A DNA stretch of 64,000 nt from Streptococcus equinus ATCC 9812 (GCF_000187265.1 NZ_GL698429.1:1318816-1382815), one strand, 5' to 3'; positions 39,431 to 48,423 are shown, counted from the first letter of the stretch. Notes: generated by a model from the letters alone, not told the origin. Numbers and translations are program-made.

Positions 39431-42007
39431 ATGACATTTAAATCATTTAAACTAACCAAAAACAAACTTTACTACGCAGCTGCTTTTTGTCTACCATTGT
39501 TTATCTTATTTTTTGCTCTGTTAGCTAAAAATATTACCTTCAACAGTGAGACAACCATTTTAGCCAGTGATGGTTTTCACCAATATGTTATTTTTGCTGA
39601 AAATCTCCGAAATATTTTACACGGCTCAGATAGCATTTTCTACACTTTTACAAGTGGACTTGGGCTCAATTTTTACGCTCTAATAAGCTACTATCTCGGA
39701 AGTTTCTTCTCGCCTTTAGTCTACTTTTTCAGCTTAAGAACTATGCCTGATGCCATATATCTTTTTACGCTATTAAAAGTTGCTTGTATGGGGCTATCTT
39801 GCTTTTATAGCTTGCGAAAACTTTATCCAAAAGTATTAGAATCATTCACTATCATCTTATCAACGTCATATGCTTTGATGAGTTTCGCCATTAGTCAAAT
39901 TGAAATCAATATGTGGCTTGACGTCTTTATCCTCTTGCCACTTATTATTCTTGGTCTTAATCGTTTAATATTTCAAAAGAGATTCATTCTCTACTACGTT
40001 AGCTTAACCATTCTTTTCATCCAAAATTACTACTTTGGATTTATGGTAGCCATTTTCCTCACCTTGTATTTTCTTGTTCAATTAAGCAAAAATACAACCT
40101 GGAAAGATATTGGACGTCAATTCATCGACTTTACCGTCGTGTCAATCTTAGTAGGTCTATCTAGCTGTATCATGCTATTACCAACCTATTTAGACCTTTC
40201 AACGCATGGCGAAAAATTTTCTAGCTTTACAGAATGGTTTACAGACAGTTCTTGGTGCTTTGATTTATTTGCTAAGAACTTTGTCGGTGCTTATGACACC
40301 ACCAAGTTTGGCTCTATTCCTATGATTTATGTAGGAATCTTTCCACTTATTCTTGCCCTTATCTTCTTTACAATCAAGTCAATCAAATGGCAAACACGCG
40401 TAGCATACGGACTAATGTTGTTACTAATTATTGCTAGCTTTTATCTCGAGCCCCTTGATTTGATGTGGCAAGGAATGCACTCACCAAATATGTTTCTTCA
40501 TCGCTACTCATGGACTTTCTCTATCTTGGTTATCCTTCTTGCAGCTGAAACATTATCGCATCTGAAAGAGCTAGAAACCAGACACTATCTTACTGGACTT
40601 ATCCCGCTTGCTGTTGGTTTCTTGGCTAGCGCAGTGTTAAAAAATCACTATGATTTCTTAGAAACTCCTCAAATTGTTATTACATTTTCTTTCTTAACCG
40701 CCTACGCTATTATCCTACTTAGCCATGCTAAGCAATATTTGACCTTTAATTTTGTTGTAGGCTTTACACTTATCTTTACACTCTTTGAAATTTCCCTTAA
40801 TACTTATTACCAAATTAATGCTTTAAACATTGAATGGGTATTCCCATCTCGCCAAAGCTATGCTCATAATTTAACAGATATCGAAAAACTCGTTCAAAAT
40901 ACCAAGGAGCTAAATACAACATTCTACCGTACTGACGAATTACTACCACAAACAGGAAACGATAGCATGAAGTATAACTACAATGGTATTTCGCAGTTCT
41001 CATCTATTCGTAATACAATATCTAGCAGCACATTAGACCGACTGGGATTTAAATCAACTGGAACTAATCTAAATCTCCGTTACCAAAATAATACTTTGCT
41101 AATGGACAGTCTATTTGCAGTAAAATACAATCTTTCAGAAACAGATGTCAATAAATTTGGCTATAGTTGTGTTGATACTTCTGATAACATGTCACTATAC
41201 GAAAATCAATATGCTTGCCAACTAGCTCTTCTGACAAATGGTCTTTACAAGGATGTTGACTTCAGTGTCAACACACTTGACAATCAAACCAATTTAATCA
41301 ATAACATCACAGGACTTTCTGAAAATTACTTTACACGTCTAGCATCCCAGCTAACAAGTGGCGCAAGTAATTTAAACGGTCGTATAACAACAAATAACGG
41401 CGATGAATTAAGTGCTCACGCTAATTACAGCCTTACAGTAACTGGAAACACCCAACTTTATGTTAGCGTGCCAAATATTACCTTTGCTAACGAAAATAGC
41501 CAAAAAGTTCAAATTACTGTGAATGGTAAAAGCACAGAATATACTACTGATAATGCCTACACATTCTTTAATCTTGGTTACTTTAAAGACCCACAAACAT
41601 TGCAAATTAGCTTTATATTCCCTGAAAATACTCAGGTATCATTCAATCAGCCAAACTTTTATGCACTTGATTTGACTAGCTACCAAAAAGCTATAGATGT
41701 TATCAATAGCCAGCCTGTCTCAGTTACCACTGATAAAAATGCCGTAACAGCGGCTTATACTGCAACAAAAGATTCATCACTGTTATTTACCATTCCCTAT
41801 GACAAAGGATGGACAGCTACTCAAAATGGCAAAAAGCTATCATTATCTAGAGCTCAGAATGGCTTTATGAAAGTTAATGTAAAAGCTGGAAAAGGCAAAG
41901 TAACGTTAACCTATCTTCCAATAGGATTTAAGCAAGGAGTAATCCTATCGCTTAGTGGTGTTATTCTATTTATGATCTACCATACTATAAGAAAACGAAA
42001 AAAGTAA
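39431..42007 (+). CDS. YfhO-family integral membrane protein
   Basis: The 858-residue product has about 11-12 membrane segments in residues 10-450, a large extracellular domain (about 470-825) and a last membrane helix before a basic tail (YHTIRKRKK). The pattern and motifs (FNSETTILASDGFHQYVIF, YDKGWTATQNGKK) match YfhO proteins, a GT-C glycosyltransferase-like family linked in B. subtilis and Listeria to glycosylation of lipoteichoic acid. Specificity here is inferred. The ribosome binding site is weak. Confidence 0.85.
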   Translation: MTFKSFKLTKNKLYYAAAFCLPLFILFFALLAKNITFNSETTILASDGFHQYVIFAENLRNILHGSDSIFYTFTSGLGLNFYALISYYLGSFFSPLVYFFSLRTMPDAIYLFTLLKVACMGLSCFYSLRKLYPKVLESFTIILSTSYALMSFAISQIEINMWLDVFILLPLIILGLNRLIFQKRFILYYVSLTILFIQNYYFGFMVAIFLTLYFLVQLSKNTTWKDIGRQFIDFTVVSILVGLSSCIMLLPTYLDLSTHGEKFSSFTEWFTDSSWCFDLFAKNFVGAYDTTKFGSIPMIYVGIFPLILALIFFTIKSIKWQTRVAYGLMLLLIIASFYLEPLDLMWQGMHSPNMFLHRYSWTFSILVILLAAETLSHLKELETRHYLTGLIPLAVGFLASAVLKNHYDFLETPQIVITFSFLTAYAIILLSHAKQYLTFNFVVGFTLIFTLFEISLNTYYQINALNIEWVFPSRQSYAHNLTDIEKLVQNTKELNTTFYRTDELLPQTGNDSMKYNYNGISQFSSIRNTISSSTLDRLGFKSTGTNLNLRYQNNTLLMDSLFAVKYNLSETDVNKFGYSCVDTSDNMSLYENQYACQLALLTNGLYKDVDFSVNTLDNQTNLINNITGLSENYFTRLASQLTSGASNLNGRITTNNGDELSAHANYSLTVTGNTQLYVSVPNITFANENSQKVQITVNGKSTEYTTDNAYTFFNLGYFKDPQTLQISFIFPENTQVSFNQPNFYALDLTSYQKAIDVINSQPVSVTTDKNAVTAAYTATKDSSLLFTIPYDKGWTATQNGKKLSLSRAQNGFMKVNVKAGKGKVTLTYLPIGFKQGVILSLSGVILFMIYHTIRKRKK

Positions 42008-42016
42008 TTAAACATC

Positions 42017-42060
42017 AAACATCCCTCTGTTAATAAGTTGACAGTGGGATGTTTCTTTCT
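42017..42060 (+). terminator. Terminator of the YfhO gene
   Basis: AAACATCCC plus CTGT pairs with ACAG plus GGGATGTTT across a 10-base loop with one symmetrical mismatch, and TTTCTTTCTTT follows. Confidence 0.8.
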
Positions 42061-42076
42061 TTAGTGACTAACAAAA

Positions 42077-42174
42077 AAGGCAGACCATAATTGTCTGACC
42101 TTACCTAAATTAATTTGAAAAGCTTGATTCTTTTGTTTATCTGAGCAATAAAAAATCCTAAGTAAAACTTAGGA
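42077..42174 (-). terminator. Two terminator hairpins after tRNA-Asn
   Basis: TCCTAAG (42156-42162) and CTTAGGA (42168-42174) form the first hairpin after tRNA-Asn and are followed by seven Ts on the - strand. A second hairpin, AAGG-AGAC/GTCT-CCTT at about 42077-42102, also ends in a T run. Confidence 0.78.
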
Positions 42175-42188
42175 AGGTGTCTTATCAC

Positions 42189-42261
42189 TCCGGCAGTAGG
42201 ACTCGAACCTACGACATCATGATTAACAGTCATGCGCTACTACCAACTGAGCTATGCCGGA
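42189..42261 (-). tRNA. tRNA-Asn (anticodon GTT)
   Basis: The - strand from 42261 gives a complete cloverleaf with a TCCGGCA acceptor strand, a D-loop TAGCTCAGTTGGTAG, anticodon stem-loop CATGACTGTTAATCATG with anticodon GTT and a T-loop GGTTCGAGTCC. No CCA is encoded. It lies downstream of tRNA-Glu on the same strand, but a terminator-like hairpin stands between them. Confidence 0.95.
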
Positions 42262-42267
42262 TAAAGA

Positions 42268-42293
42268 AAAAAAACTGCTAAGCAGTAGTTTTA
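42268..42293 (-). terminator. Hairpin between tRNA-Glu and tRNA-Asn
   Basis: ACTGCT and AGCAGT form a short stem with one loop base, and eight Ts follow on the - strand. It stands 3' of tRNA-Glu, so tRNA-Asn may receive only read-through transcription or be freed by processing. Confidence 0.65.
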
Positions 42294-42365
42294 TAGTCCG
42301 TACGGGATTCGAACCCGTGTTACCGCCGTGAAAAGGCGGTGTCTTAACCCCTTGACCAACGGACC
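42294..42365 (-). tRNA. tRNA-Glu (anticodon TTC)
   Basis: The - strand from 42365 reads GGTCCGTTGGTCAAGGGGTT as acceptor and D arm. The anticodon loop TTTTCAC between CCGCC and GGCGG gives TTC, and the T arm is GGGTTCGAATCCC. The discriminator base is A. It is the first gene of the small - strand tRNA cluster. Confidence 0.95.
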
Positions 42366-42399
42366 AGAAGTTTTAGGATTTCCCCTCAACACTCTTATT

Positions 42400-42427
42400 A
42401 TTATAGCAGAAATTTTCGGTTTGTCTA
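42400..42427 (-). promoter_or_regulatory. Promoter of the tRNA-Glu/tRNA-Asn cluster
   Basis: On the - strand TAGACA and TATAAT (complement 42400-42405) are 16 bases apart. The start would lie about 25-30 bases before tRNA-Glu. Confidence 0.65.
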
Positions 42428-42559
42428 TAGTTTTTTTCAATTTTTTTACTTTTTTTTTGAAGTTTTTTTGCACTAAAATATCGCCGAAAAATTCAAATAA
42501 TTTTAACGTTCCAAAAATCCCTAAATAACAGGCTTTTTGAGATACTCTTATAGTAAATA

Positions 42560-42612
42560 TAAAGTAGTTGTTTACTAGTAAAAAGATGATATTTCGTTTA
42601 CTACTTTTTTTC
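42560..42612 (+). terminator. Terminator-like hairpin at the left edge of the IS30 element
   Basis: AAAGTAGT (about 42569) pairs with ACTACTTT (42599-42606), followed by a T run; the interior includes the palindrome TTTACTAGTAAA. The IS30 end begins only a few bases later. It may be a pre-existing terminator used as the insertion target. Confidence 0.5.
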
Positions 42613-42616
42613 TTTT

Positions 42617-43671
42617 GATAAATTGTAAAATAAAGTGCAACAAAAAAACTCATAGCCCCTCAATCGTGTAAACTATAAGTAACCACACTAACAAGAACAC
42701 GAGAGGAATCTATGAGCTATCACCATCTTACCATAACTGAGCGTATAAAGATAGAGACTTATCTAGAACTAGGTTTGAAACCAAGTCATATTGCCAAAAA
42801 ATTGGAGGTTAATAGGTCCACTATCTCTAGAGAGTTAAAGCGATGTCAGGGAACTTATTCGGCAGAAAGTGCCCAGAAACACTATAATCAGCGCGCCAAG
42901 CATAAGGGCAGAAAATCGATTTGCACTCCAAATCTCAAATATGAGATTGAAAGTCAGTTAAAAGCCTCTTGGTCTCCAGAACAAATTTCTGGTCGCTATC
43001 AGCGTGAACAGAGACCAATGGTATCCTTCAAGACTATCTATAATTGGCTCTACAAGGGCTTGATTTCCTGTGATTTGACCGTTTTGAGACGCAAAGGAAA
43101 GAGTCGACAACCTCGTGAAACTCGTGGGAAATTTACCATTGGAACTCCTATCTCCAAACGCCCAAAGGAGGTTAAAAAGAGAGAAAGTGTTGGTCACTGG
43201 GAATTAGATACGGTTGTCTCTTCTCGTGGTAAAAGCAAAGGGTGTTTAGCCACTTTTGTCGAACGAAAGACACGATTTTACCTGGCCTTTAAAATACCAG
43301 ACCGAACCGCAACTTCAATGTTTTCAGCCATTCAGCAGCTCTACCAGCTATTTCCCAAAGACCTTCTTAAAAGCTTTACTTCAGATAGGGGAAAGGAATT
43401 CGCTTGTTACCCTTTAGTCGAAAATCTAGGCATTGACTTTTACTTTTCGGATGCCTATTCTTCTTGGCAAAGAGGGAGCAATGAGAACTCTAACGGCTTA
43501 CTAAGGGAATATTTCCCTAAGAAAACTGATTTAGCCCTTATTAGTGATGAGGACTTATTCTCAGCTCTTTTTGCTATCAATCACCGCCCACGAAAATGCT
43601 TAGGTTACAGAACATCCTTTGAGGCACTTTTAAGTGAGTTATAAAAGTTGCACTTATTCTTGCAATTTATC
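42617..43671 (+). mobile_element. Intact IS30-family insertion sequence
   Basis: The 1055-base element has 25-base terminal inverted repeats at 42617-42641 and 43647-43671 that share GATAAATTG and AAGTGCAAC, and one full-length transposase gene. T-rich sequence flanks both ends, so a 2-3-base TT(T) target duplication is possible but not distinctive. It separates the tRNA-Glu/Asn cluster from tRNA-Arg. Confidence 0.9.
42712..43644 (+). CDS. IS30-family transposase
   Basis: The 310-residue product has the N-terminal IS30 HTH region (THL-like SYHHLTITERIKIETYLELG; LEVNRSTISRELKR) and a DDE catalytic core. The core residues are visible: WELDTVV, FTSDRGKEF and SNENSNGLLREYFPKKTD with the catalytic glutamate. 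No stop or frameshift is seen, so it appears functional. GAGAGGAATCT precedes the ATG. Confidence 0.93.
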   Translation: MSYHHLTITERIKIETYLELGLKPSHIAKKLEVNRSTISRELKRCQGTYSAESAQKHYNQRAKHKGRKSICTPNLKYEIESQLKASWSPEQISGRYQREQRPMVSFKTIYNWLYKGLISCDLTVLRRKGKSRQPRETRGKFTIGTPISKRPKEVKKRESVGHWELDTVVSSRGKSKGCLATFVERKTRFYLAFKIPDRTATSMFSAIQQLYQLFPKDLLKSFTSDRGKEFACYPLVENLGIDFYFSDAYSSWQRGSNENSNGLLREYFPKKTDLALISDEDLFSALFAINHRPRKCLGYRTSFEALLSEL

Positions 43672-43712
43672 TTTTAAAAAAAATCACTTCTGCCCGAAAG
43701 TACGATTTTTAG

Positions 43713-43742
43713 TTGACAGAAAAGCTGTTATTTTGATAGAAT
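43713..43742 (+). promoter_or_regulatory. Promoter of tRNA-Arg
   Basis: TTGACA (43713-43718) and TAGAAT (43737-43742) are 18 bases apart, 14 bases before the tRNA. It lies outside the IS30 end. Confidence 0.7.
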
Positions 43743-43756
43743 GATTAAGTTGATAT

Positions 43757-43830
43757 GGTCTCATAGCTCAGCTGGATAGAGCATTCGCCTTCTAAGCGAA
43801 CGGTCGCAGGTTCGAATCCTGCTGGGATCA
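43757..43830 (+). tRNA. tRNA-Arg (anticodon TCT)
   Basis: A complete 74-base cloverleaf with D arm TAGCTCAGCTGGATAGAGCA, anticodon stem-loop TTCGCCTTCTAAGCGAA giving TCT, and T arm CAGGTTCGAATCCTG. It reads AGA and AGG codons. No CCA is encoded. Confidence 0.96.
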
Positions 43831-43837
43831 AATCTTT

Positions 43838-43861
43838 AGCCGACGTAAATCGGCTTTTTTT
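43838..43861 (+). terminator. Terminator of tRNA-Arg
   Basis: AGCCGA (43838-43843) pairs with TCGGCT (43850-43855), followed by six or more Ts. Confidence 0.88.
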
Positions 43862-43866
43862 ATACA

Positions 43867-43882
43867 TGTTTCACACGAAACC
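43867..43882. other. Degenerate parS-like sequence near oriC
   Basis: TGTTTCACACGAAACC matches the parS consensus at 13 of 16 positions. The central GT is replaced by AC and the last base differs. It lies between tRNA-Arg and rlmH, 2 kb from parB. Binding is doubtful without experiment. Confidence 0.4.
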
Positions 43883-43884
43883 AT

Positions 43885-43914
43885 AAAAAAGCAGTTCAGC
43901 TGAACTGCTTTTTT
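43885..43914. terminator. Bidirectional terminator between tRNA-Arg and rlmH
   Basis: AAAAAAGCAGTTCAG pairs with CTGAACTGCTTTTTT, a perfect palindrome with flanking A and T runs. It ends rlmH on the - strand. Confidence 0.88.
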
Positions 43915-44392
43915 ATTTATGATAAGGACTTCCTTGTTGAATCATGAAAGCACGGTAGATTTGCTCAGATAGCACTAAACGCATCAACTGATGAGGTAAT
44001 GTCAGCAAACCAAAACTCATTTTCAAGTTAGCTCGCTTTTTAACCTTATCAGCTAATCCTAAGCTTCCTCCAATAACAAATACAATATCTGAATAGCCTC
44101 TCAACGTTGCATCAGCAATAATCTTACTAAATTCTTCTGATGGGAACTGCTTACCTTCAATAGCTAAGACAATGACGTAGTCACGATCTGAAATTTTACC
44201 TAAGATACGCTCGCCCTCTTTTTCCATAATTTGTTGATTTTGAGCGTCACTGGCATTATCAGGTGTTTTTTCATCGGGTAATTCGATAATTTCAAATTTT
44301 GCAAAGCGACTCATGCGTTTGCCATATTCAGAAATACCATCTTTTAAATATTTTTCTTTTAATTTTCCTACAGCGATAATTTTAACTTTCAT
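43913..44392 (-). CDS. rlmH: 23S rRNA (pseudouridine-1915-N3)-methyltransferase
   Basis: RlmH is a SPOUT methyltransferase acting on helix 69 of 23S rRNA. The 159-residue product starts [20 protein letters not shown] and has the SAM-binding knot [16 protein letters not shown] and C-terminal [18 protein letters not shown]. Length is standard. It is the last - strand gene before the origin; htrA is divergent, with DnaA boxes between them. Confidence 0.96.
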   Translation of the reverse strand: MKVKIIAVGKLKEKYLKDGISEYGKRMSRFAKFEIIELPDEKTPDNASDAQNQQIMEKEGERILGKISDRDYVIVLAIEGKQFPSEEFSKIIADATLRGYSDIVFVIGGSLGLADKVKKRANLKMSFGLLTLPHQLMRLVLSEQIYRAFMIQQGSPYHK

Positions 44393-44530
44393 GCTTTTAT
44401 TTTACCACATATTCACAAGCTTTTCACACATTATCCACATGTTAACAAGCTATAAACAGGGCTATAATCGCCTTATTAGCGGCTTTTTTGCACAAAAACA
44501 AAAAGTTTTCCACAGCCTGTGGATTACTTT
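44393..44530. other. DnaA-box cluster 1 (rlmH-htrA gap)
   Basis: A perfect DnaA box TTATCCACA lies at 44431-44439. TTTTCCACA (44506-44514) and TGTGGATTA (44518-44526) are single-mismatch boxes arranged as an inverted pair around CC. Several TTCACA-type partial boxes surround them. It is the outermost left part of the origin region. Confidence 0.75.
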
Positions 44531-44543
44531 ATTTTTTTTGACT

Positions 44544-44560
44544 TTTAAGGTATAATTAAG
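44544..44560 (+). promoter_or_regulatory. CiaR-type direct repeat over the htrA promoter
   Basis: TTTAAG (44544-44549) and ATTAAG (44555-44560) are separated by exactly 5 bases, the known CiaR layout in streptococci. A -10 TATAAT (44551-44556) lies within it. htrA is a well-established CiaRH target in pneumococcus; here control is inferred from the site. Confidence 0.75.
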
Positions 44561-44603
44561 TCGTTTTTTGTATGCTAGCTATAAATAAAAAGGAGGAAGA
44601 GAC

Positions 44604-45863
44604 ATGAAAAAAGTCAATTTTCCAAAAGTTAAATCAAAAAAAATTCTCAAGCCGCTGTCTATCATTTTAATCGGATTCATCGGAGGTGTAGCTGGGACGC
44701 TACTGATTTTAAATATGGCTGGCATTTCGATAAATAACGTTAGCGGTTCAAGTACTAAAACAACCACAAGTAAAGTAAGTTATTCAAATTCTAATGATAC
44801 GACAAAAGCGGTTTCAAAAGTTCAAGACGCTGTTGTATCCGTTATTAATTATCAATCAAATACTTCATCAAATGATCTGTACGCTCAATTATTTGGCGAT
44901 AATGCAAATAGTAACAATTCAACATCTGATGACGCTTTAAACATCTCTAGCGAAGGTTCTGGTGTTATTTACAAAAAAGACGGAAATTCTGCCTACGTTG
45001 TAACAAATAACCATGTCGTTGACGGCGCTGAACAGCTCGAAATCATGCTATCTGATGGTACAAAAGTCGTTGGAGAATTAGTCGGAGCTGATACTTATTC
45101 AGATATAGCTGTTGTCAAAATTGCTTCTGATAAAGTTTCTACCGTTGCCGAATTTGCTGACTCAGATAAAATTACCGTCGGGGAAACAGCTATTGCCATT
45201 GGTAGCCCACTTGGAACTGAATACGCAAACTCTGTAACACAAGGGATTGTCTCAAGTCTAAGTCGTACAGTAACAATGACTAATGACGATGGCGAAACTA
45301 TCTCAACAAATGCTATCCAAACCGATGCTGCTATTAACCCAGGTAACTCTGGAGGTGCTTTGATTAATATCGAAGGACAAGTTATCGGTATCAACTCAAG
45401 TAAAATTTCTTCTACATCTAGTTCAAGTGAGTCTGTAGAAGGTATGGGATTTGCCATTCCATCTAATGATGTTGTTAAAATCATCAATCAATTGGAAGAA
45501 AACGGAAAAGTTATTCGTCCAGCACTTGGTATCACAATGGCTAACTTAAGCGATCTCTCAACTGTATCTATTAGCCACCTCAACATTCCAACTAGTGTTA
45601 CTGGAGGAGTTGTTGTAGCCTCAGTACAATCAGGTATGCCTGCTGAAGGAACTCTTGAAAGATACGATGTCATCACAGCTATTGATGGTGAAGAAGTTAA
45701 CTCAATCACAGACCTTCAAAGTATCCTTTACGGACACTCAACTGGAGACTCTGTCAAAGTTACTTTCTACCGCGGTACAACTAAGAAAACTGAAACAATT
45801 AAATTAACTAAAACAACTCAAGATCTCTCTTCTTCATCAGATTCATCAAATCAAAATCAATAA
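44604..45863 (+). CDS. htrA: HtrA/DegP-family membrane-anchored serine protease
   Basis: HtrA is a surface quality-control protease with roles in stress and competence control. The 419-residue product has an N-terminal membrane anchor (about residues 14-36), a low-complexity Ser/Asn segment, a trypsin-like domain and one PDZ domain (about 300-395). The catalytic triad is intact: VVTNNHVVDGA (His), TYSDIAVVK (Asp) and NPGNSGGALIN (Ser). AAGGAGGAAG precedes the ATG. It lies next to parB and the origin, the usual streptococcal place. Confidence 0.96.
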   Translation: MKKVNFPKVKSKKILKPLSIILIGFIGGVAGTLLILNMAGISINNVSGSSTKTTTSKVSYSNSNDTTKAVSKVQDAVVSVINYQSNTSSNDLYAQLFGDNANSNNSTSDDALNISSEGSGVIYKKDGNSAYVVTNNHVVDGAEQLEIMLSDGTKVVGELVGADTYSDIAVVKIASDKVSTVAEFADSDKITVGETAIAIGSPLGTEYANSVTQGIVSSLSRTVTMTNDDGETISTNAIQTDAAINPGNSGGALINIEGQVIGINSSKISSTSSSSESVEGMGFAIPSNDVVKIINQLEENGKVIRPALGITMANLSDLSTVSISHLNIPTSVTGGVVVASVQSGMPAEGTLERYDVITAIDGEEVNSITDLQSILYGHSTGDSVKVTFYRGTTKKTETIKLTKTTQDLSSSSDSSNQNQ

Positions 45864-45880
45864 TTTATAATCAAAAATCA

Positions 45881-45912
45881 ATGAGGCTGAGTTCTCTCAG
45901 CCTCATTTTTTA
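45881..45912 (+). terminator. Terminator of htrA
   Basis: AATGAGGCTGAG pairs with CTCAGCCTCATT, followed by a T run. It ends 12 bases before the parB ATG. Confidence 0.85.
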
Positions 45913-45923
45913 AAGGAAAAAAT

Positions 45924-46706
45924 ATGACTGAGACACTTAACCTAATAAATATTGACGATATTTCTCCAAATCCTTACCAACCACGCTTAGAATTTAAACA
46001 AGAAGAATTAGAAGAGCTATCTCGATCAATCAAAGCTAATGGCCTCATTCAGCCCATTATCGTTCGAAAATCTGCTATCTTCGGATATGAACTTATAGCA
46101 GGAGAGAGACGTCTTAAAGCTTCTAAAATGGCTGGTTTGAGCGAAATTCCAGCGATTATCAAAGAAATTTCTAATAAAGAAAGTATGCAACTGGCTATTG
46201 TCGAAAATTTGCAACGTTCAGACCTTAATCCCATCGAGGAAGCAAAAGCCTATCAGCAGTTATTAGACAGAAATCAGATGACACACGAAGAATTAGCTCA
46301 ATTCATGGGAAAATCTCGTCCTTACATCACCAATTGCTTACGATTATTGAATTTACCAAGTGCCATTTCTAAAGCTGTTGAGCGAGGGCAACTATCCCAA
46401 GGTCACGCGCGCGTGCTTCTCACATTAAAAAATAAAAAAGAACAAGAGAAGTGGTATCAAAAAGTCATTACTGAAGAAATTAGCGTCCGAAAACTGGAAG
46501 AACTGGTCAAAAAATCTAAACCCACTAAAAAATCTTCAAAAAAAAATGAAAAAAATATTTTTATTCGTCATCAAGAAGAAGAACTGTCAAAATTGTTAGG
46601 AGTCCCAGTTAGCTTATCCCTTGCCAAATCAGGCTTCAAGGGAGATTTGCAATTGCGTTTTCAGAGCGAAGAAGACTTTAACAGAATTATCAACAGGCTA
46701 AAATAG
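45924..46706 (+). CDS. parB: Chromosome partitioning protein ParB
   Basis: ParB binds parS and loads SMC, helping origin segregation. The 260-residue product has the N-terminal CTP/ATPase-like domain with [19 protein letters not shown], a central HTH ([20 protein letters not shown]) and a C-terminal dimerisation part. No parA is adjacent, as is known for streptococci. Near matches to parS lie at 26624, 43867 and 57443. AAAGGAAAAAAT precedes the ATG. Confidence 0.95.
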   Translation: MTETLNLINIDDISPNPYQPRLEFKQEELEELSRSIKANGLIQPIIVRKSAIFGYELIAGERRLKASKMAGLSEIPAIIKEISNKESMQLAIVENLQRSDLNPIEEAKAYQQLLDRNQMTHEELAQFMGKSRPYITNCLRLLNLPSAISKAVERGQLSQGHARVLLTLKNKKEQEKWYQKVITEEISVRKLEELVKKSKPTKKSSKKNEKNIFIRHQEEELSKLLGVPVSLSLAKSGFKGDLQLRFQSEEDFNRIINRLK

Positions 46707-46909
46707 CTTGTGAATTGTTCATTTTTTATTTCATAGTTTTCCACAAGAAAAAAAGGCTAAATCACCCGATTTTAAGCCTTTTTTGTGTTATCCACAACCT
46801 GTTGATAACTTTTATAAACACTGTGGATTTTTATTTTTCCTTGTTGTGGAAAACTTTTTTATTTTATGTTAGAATATTGTATGAATTATCCACAAAAAAG
46901 GAAACTACT
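46707..46909. other. DnaA-box cluster 2 upstream of dnaA (oriC part)
   Basis: Two perfect TTATCCACA boxes are at 46788-46796 and 46886-46894. Near-boxes are TGTGGATTT (46822-46830), TGTGGAAAA (46845-46853) and TTTTCCACA (about 46737-46745). AAAAAGGCT/AGCCTTTTT (46749-46784) is the parB terminator. The dnaA start is 15 bases after the last box, so DnaA very likely represses itself here. Confidence 0.85.
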
Positions 46910-48265
46910 ATGACTGAAAATGAACAAATTTTTTGGAATAGGGTTCTCGAGTTAGCAAAAAGTCAACTAAAACAAGCAACATACGAATTTTTCGTTTTAG
47001 ATGCCAGGCTGATTCAAATTGAGCAAAATATAGCGACAATTTATCTAGACCCTATGAAAGAACTATTTTGGGATAAAAATTTGAAACCAATCATTTTGAC
47101 GGCTGGTTTCGAGGTTTATAACGCTGAAATTGTAGTAAACTATATTTTCGAAGAAGACTTAGCAAAACAAGCAGTAGCTAAACCAACATCCCAAGTTCTC
47201 CAAGCACCAAAAAAAAGTAACTTGCCACAGGTTGATTCAGACCTAAATACAAAGTACACTTTTGACAACTTTGTACAAGGAGATGAAAACCGTTGGGCTT
47301 TTTCTGCGTCTTACGCTGTTGCGGACGCCCCAGGAACGACTTACAACCCTTTATTTATTTGGGGTGGACCTGGACTTGGAAAAACTCACTTGCTAAATGC
47401 CATTGGTAATGCCGTACTTCAAAACAATCCTAAGGCACGTGTGAAGTACATCACTGCAGAAAATTTCATCAATGAATTTGTTATCCATATTCGATTGGAT
47501 ACTATGGAAGAATTAAAAGAAAAATTCCGTAATCTTGATGTCTTGCTCATTGATGATATCCAATCTTTAGCGAAAAAAACACTATCTGGTACACAAGAAG
47601 AATTTTTCAATACCTTCAATGCGCTTTACGATAACAACAAGCAAATCGTGCTCACCAGCGACCGCACACCTGATCATCTGGACAATTTGGAACAACGTCT
47701 GGTCACGCGCTTCAAATGGGGATTAACTATTAATATCACACCGCCTGATTTTGAAACCCGTGTTGCCATTTTGACAAACAAAACACAAGAATATGATTTT
47801 GTATTCCCGCAGGATACTATTGAATATCTAGCAGGACAGTTTGATTCTAACGTGCGTGATCTTGAAGGTGCTTTGAAAGATATTAGTCTTGTTGCAAGTA
47901 TCAAAAAAGCTAAAACAATCACCGTTGATATTGCTGCGGAAGCCATCCGTGCACGTAAGCAAGATGGTCCAAAAATGACAGTCATTCCAATTGAAGAGAT
48001 CCAAAGTCAAGTTGGAAAATTCTATGGTGTTACCGTCAAAGAAATTAAAGCAACCAAACGAACACAAGATATCGTTTTGGCGCGACAAGTAGCAATGTAC
48101 CTCACACGTGAAATGACAGATAACTCACTTCCAAAAATCGGTAAGGAATTTGGTGGACGTGACCACTCAACGGTCCTTCACGCTTATAATAAAATCAAAA
48201 ATATGATAGCTCAAGATAACAACTTACGTATTGAAATCGAAACTATCAAAAACAAGATTAAATAG
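46910..48265 (+). CDS. dnaA: Chromosomal replication initiator protein DnaA
   Basis: DnaA binds origin boxes and opens the duplex. The 451-residue product has the N-terminal DnaB/DnaD-contact domain, a variable linker, the AAA+ domain with Walker [17 protein letters not shown] and Walker [10 protein letters not shown], and domain IV with [15 protein letters not shown]. The start is ATG at 46910 after AAGGAAACTACT; an upstream in-frame extension to 46715 runs through the DnaA boxes and is not coding. dnaN follows after the third box cluster. Confidence 0.97.
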   Translation: MTENEQIFWNRVLELAKSQLKQATYEFFVLDARLIQIEQNIATIYLDPMKELFWDKNLKPIILTAGFEVYNAEIVVNYIFEEDLAKQAVAKPTSQVLQAPKKSNLPQVDSDLNTKYTFDNFVQGDENRWAFSASYAVADAPGTTYNPLFIWGGPGLGKTHLLNAIGNAVLQNNPKARVKYITAENFINEFVIHIRLDTMEELKEKFRNLDVLLIDDIQSLAKKTLSGTQEEFFNTFNALYDNNKQIVLTSDRTPDHLDNLEQRLVTRFKWGLTINITPPDFETRVAILTNKTQEYDFVFPQDTIEYLAGQFDSNVRDLEGALKDISLVASIKKAKTITVDIAAEAIRARKQDGPKMTVIPIEEIQSQVGKFYGVTVKEIKATKRTQDIVLARQVAMYLTREMTDNSLPKIGKEFGGRDHSTVLHAYNKIKNMIAQDNNLRIEIETIKNKIK

Positions 48266-48423
48266 TGGGTGTGGATAACGCGCCAAAATTTTAGAGAGTT
48301 ATCCACAAGTTGTGAACAACTCTCTTTCGCTGATTTTTCTAGCGTTTTTAAAGTTATCAACAGTTTAAACAAGACCTACTACTACTACTAACTTAATACT
48401 TATAAAAATAAAGGAGTTATCTC
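48266..48423. other. DnaA-box cluster 3 with DnaA-trio-like repeat (likely unwinding region)
   Basis: TGTGGATAA (48270-48278) and TTATCCACA (48299-48307) are perfect boxes, and TTATCAACA (48354-48362) has one mismatch. Thirteen bases after the last box, CTA is repeated five times (48376-48390), followed by AT-rich sequence. This matches the DnaA-trio layout known from B. subtilis, where the complementary 3'-GAT repeats guide DnaA onto single strand. It is the probable melting site. Confidence 0.8.

Noticed and set aside
46715..46909. In-frame N-terminal extension of dnaA starting at 46715
   Set aside because: It runs through DnaA boxes and the parB terminator, has no family homology, and a proper ribosome binding site precedes the ATG at 46910.
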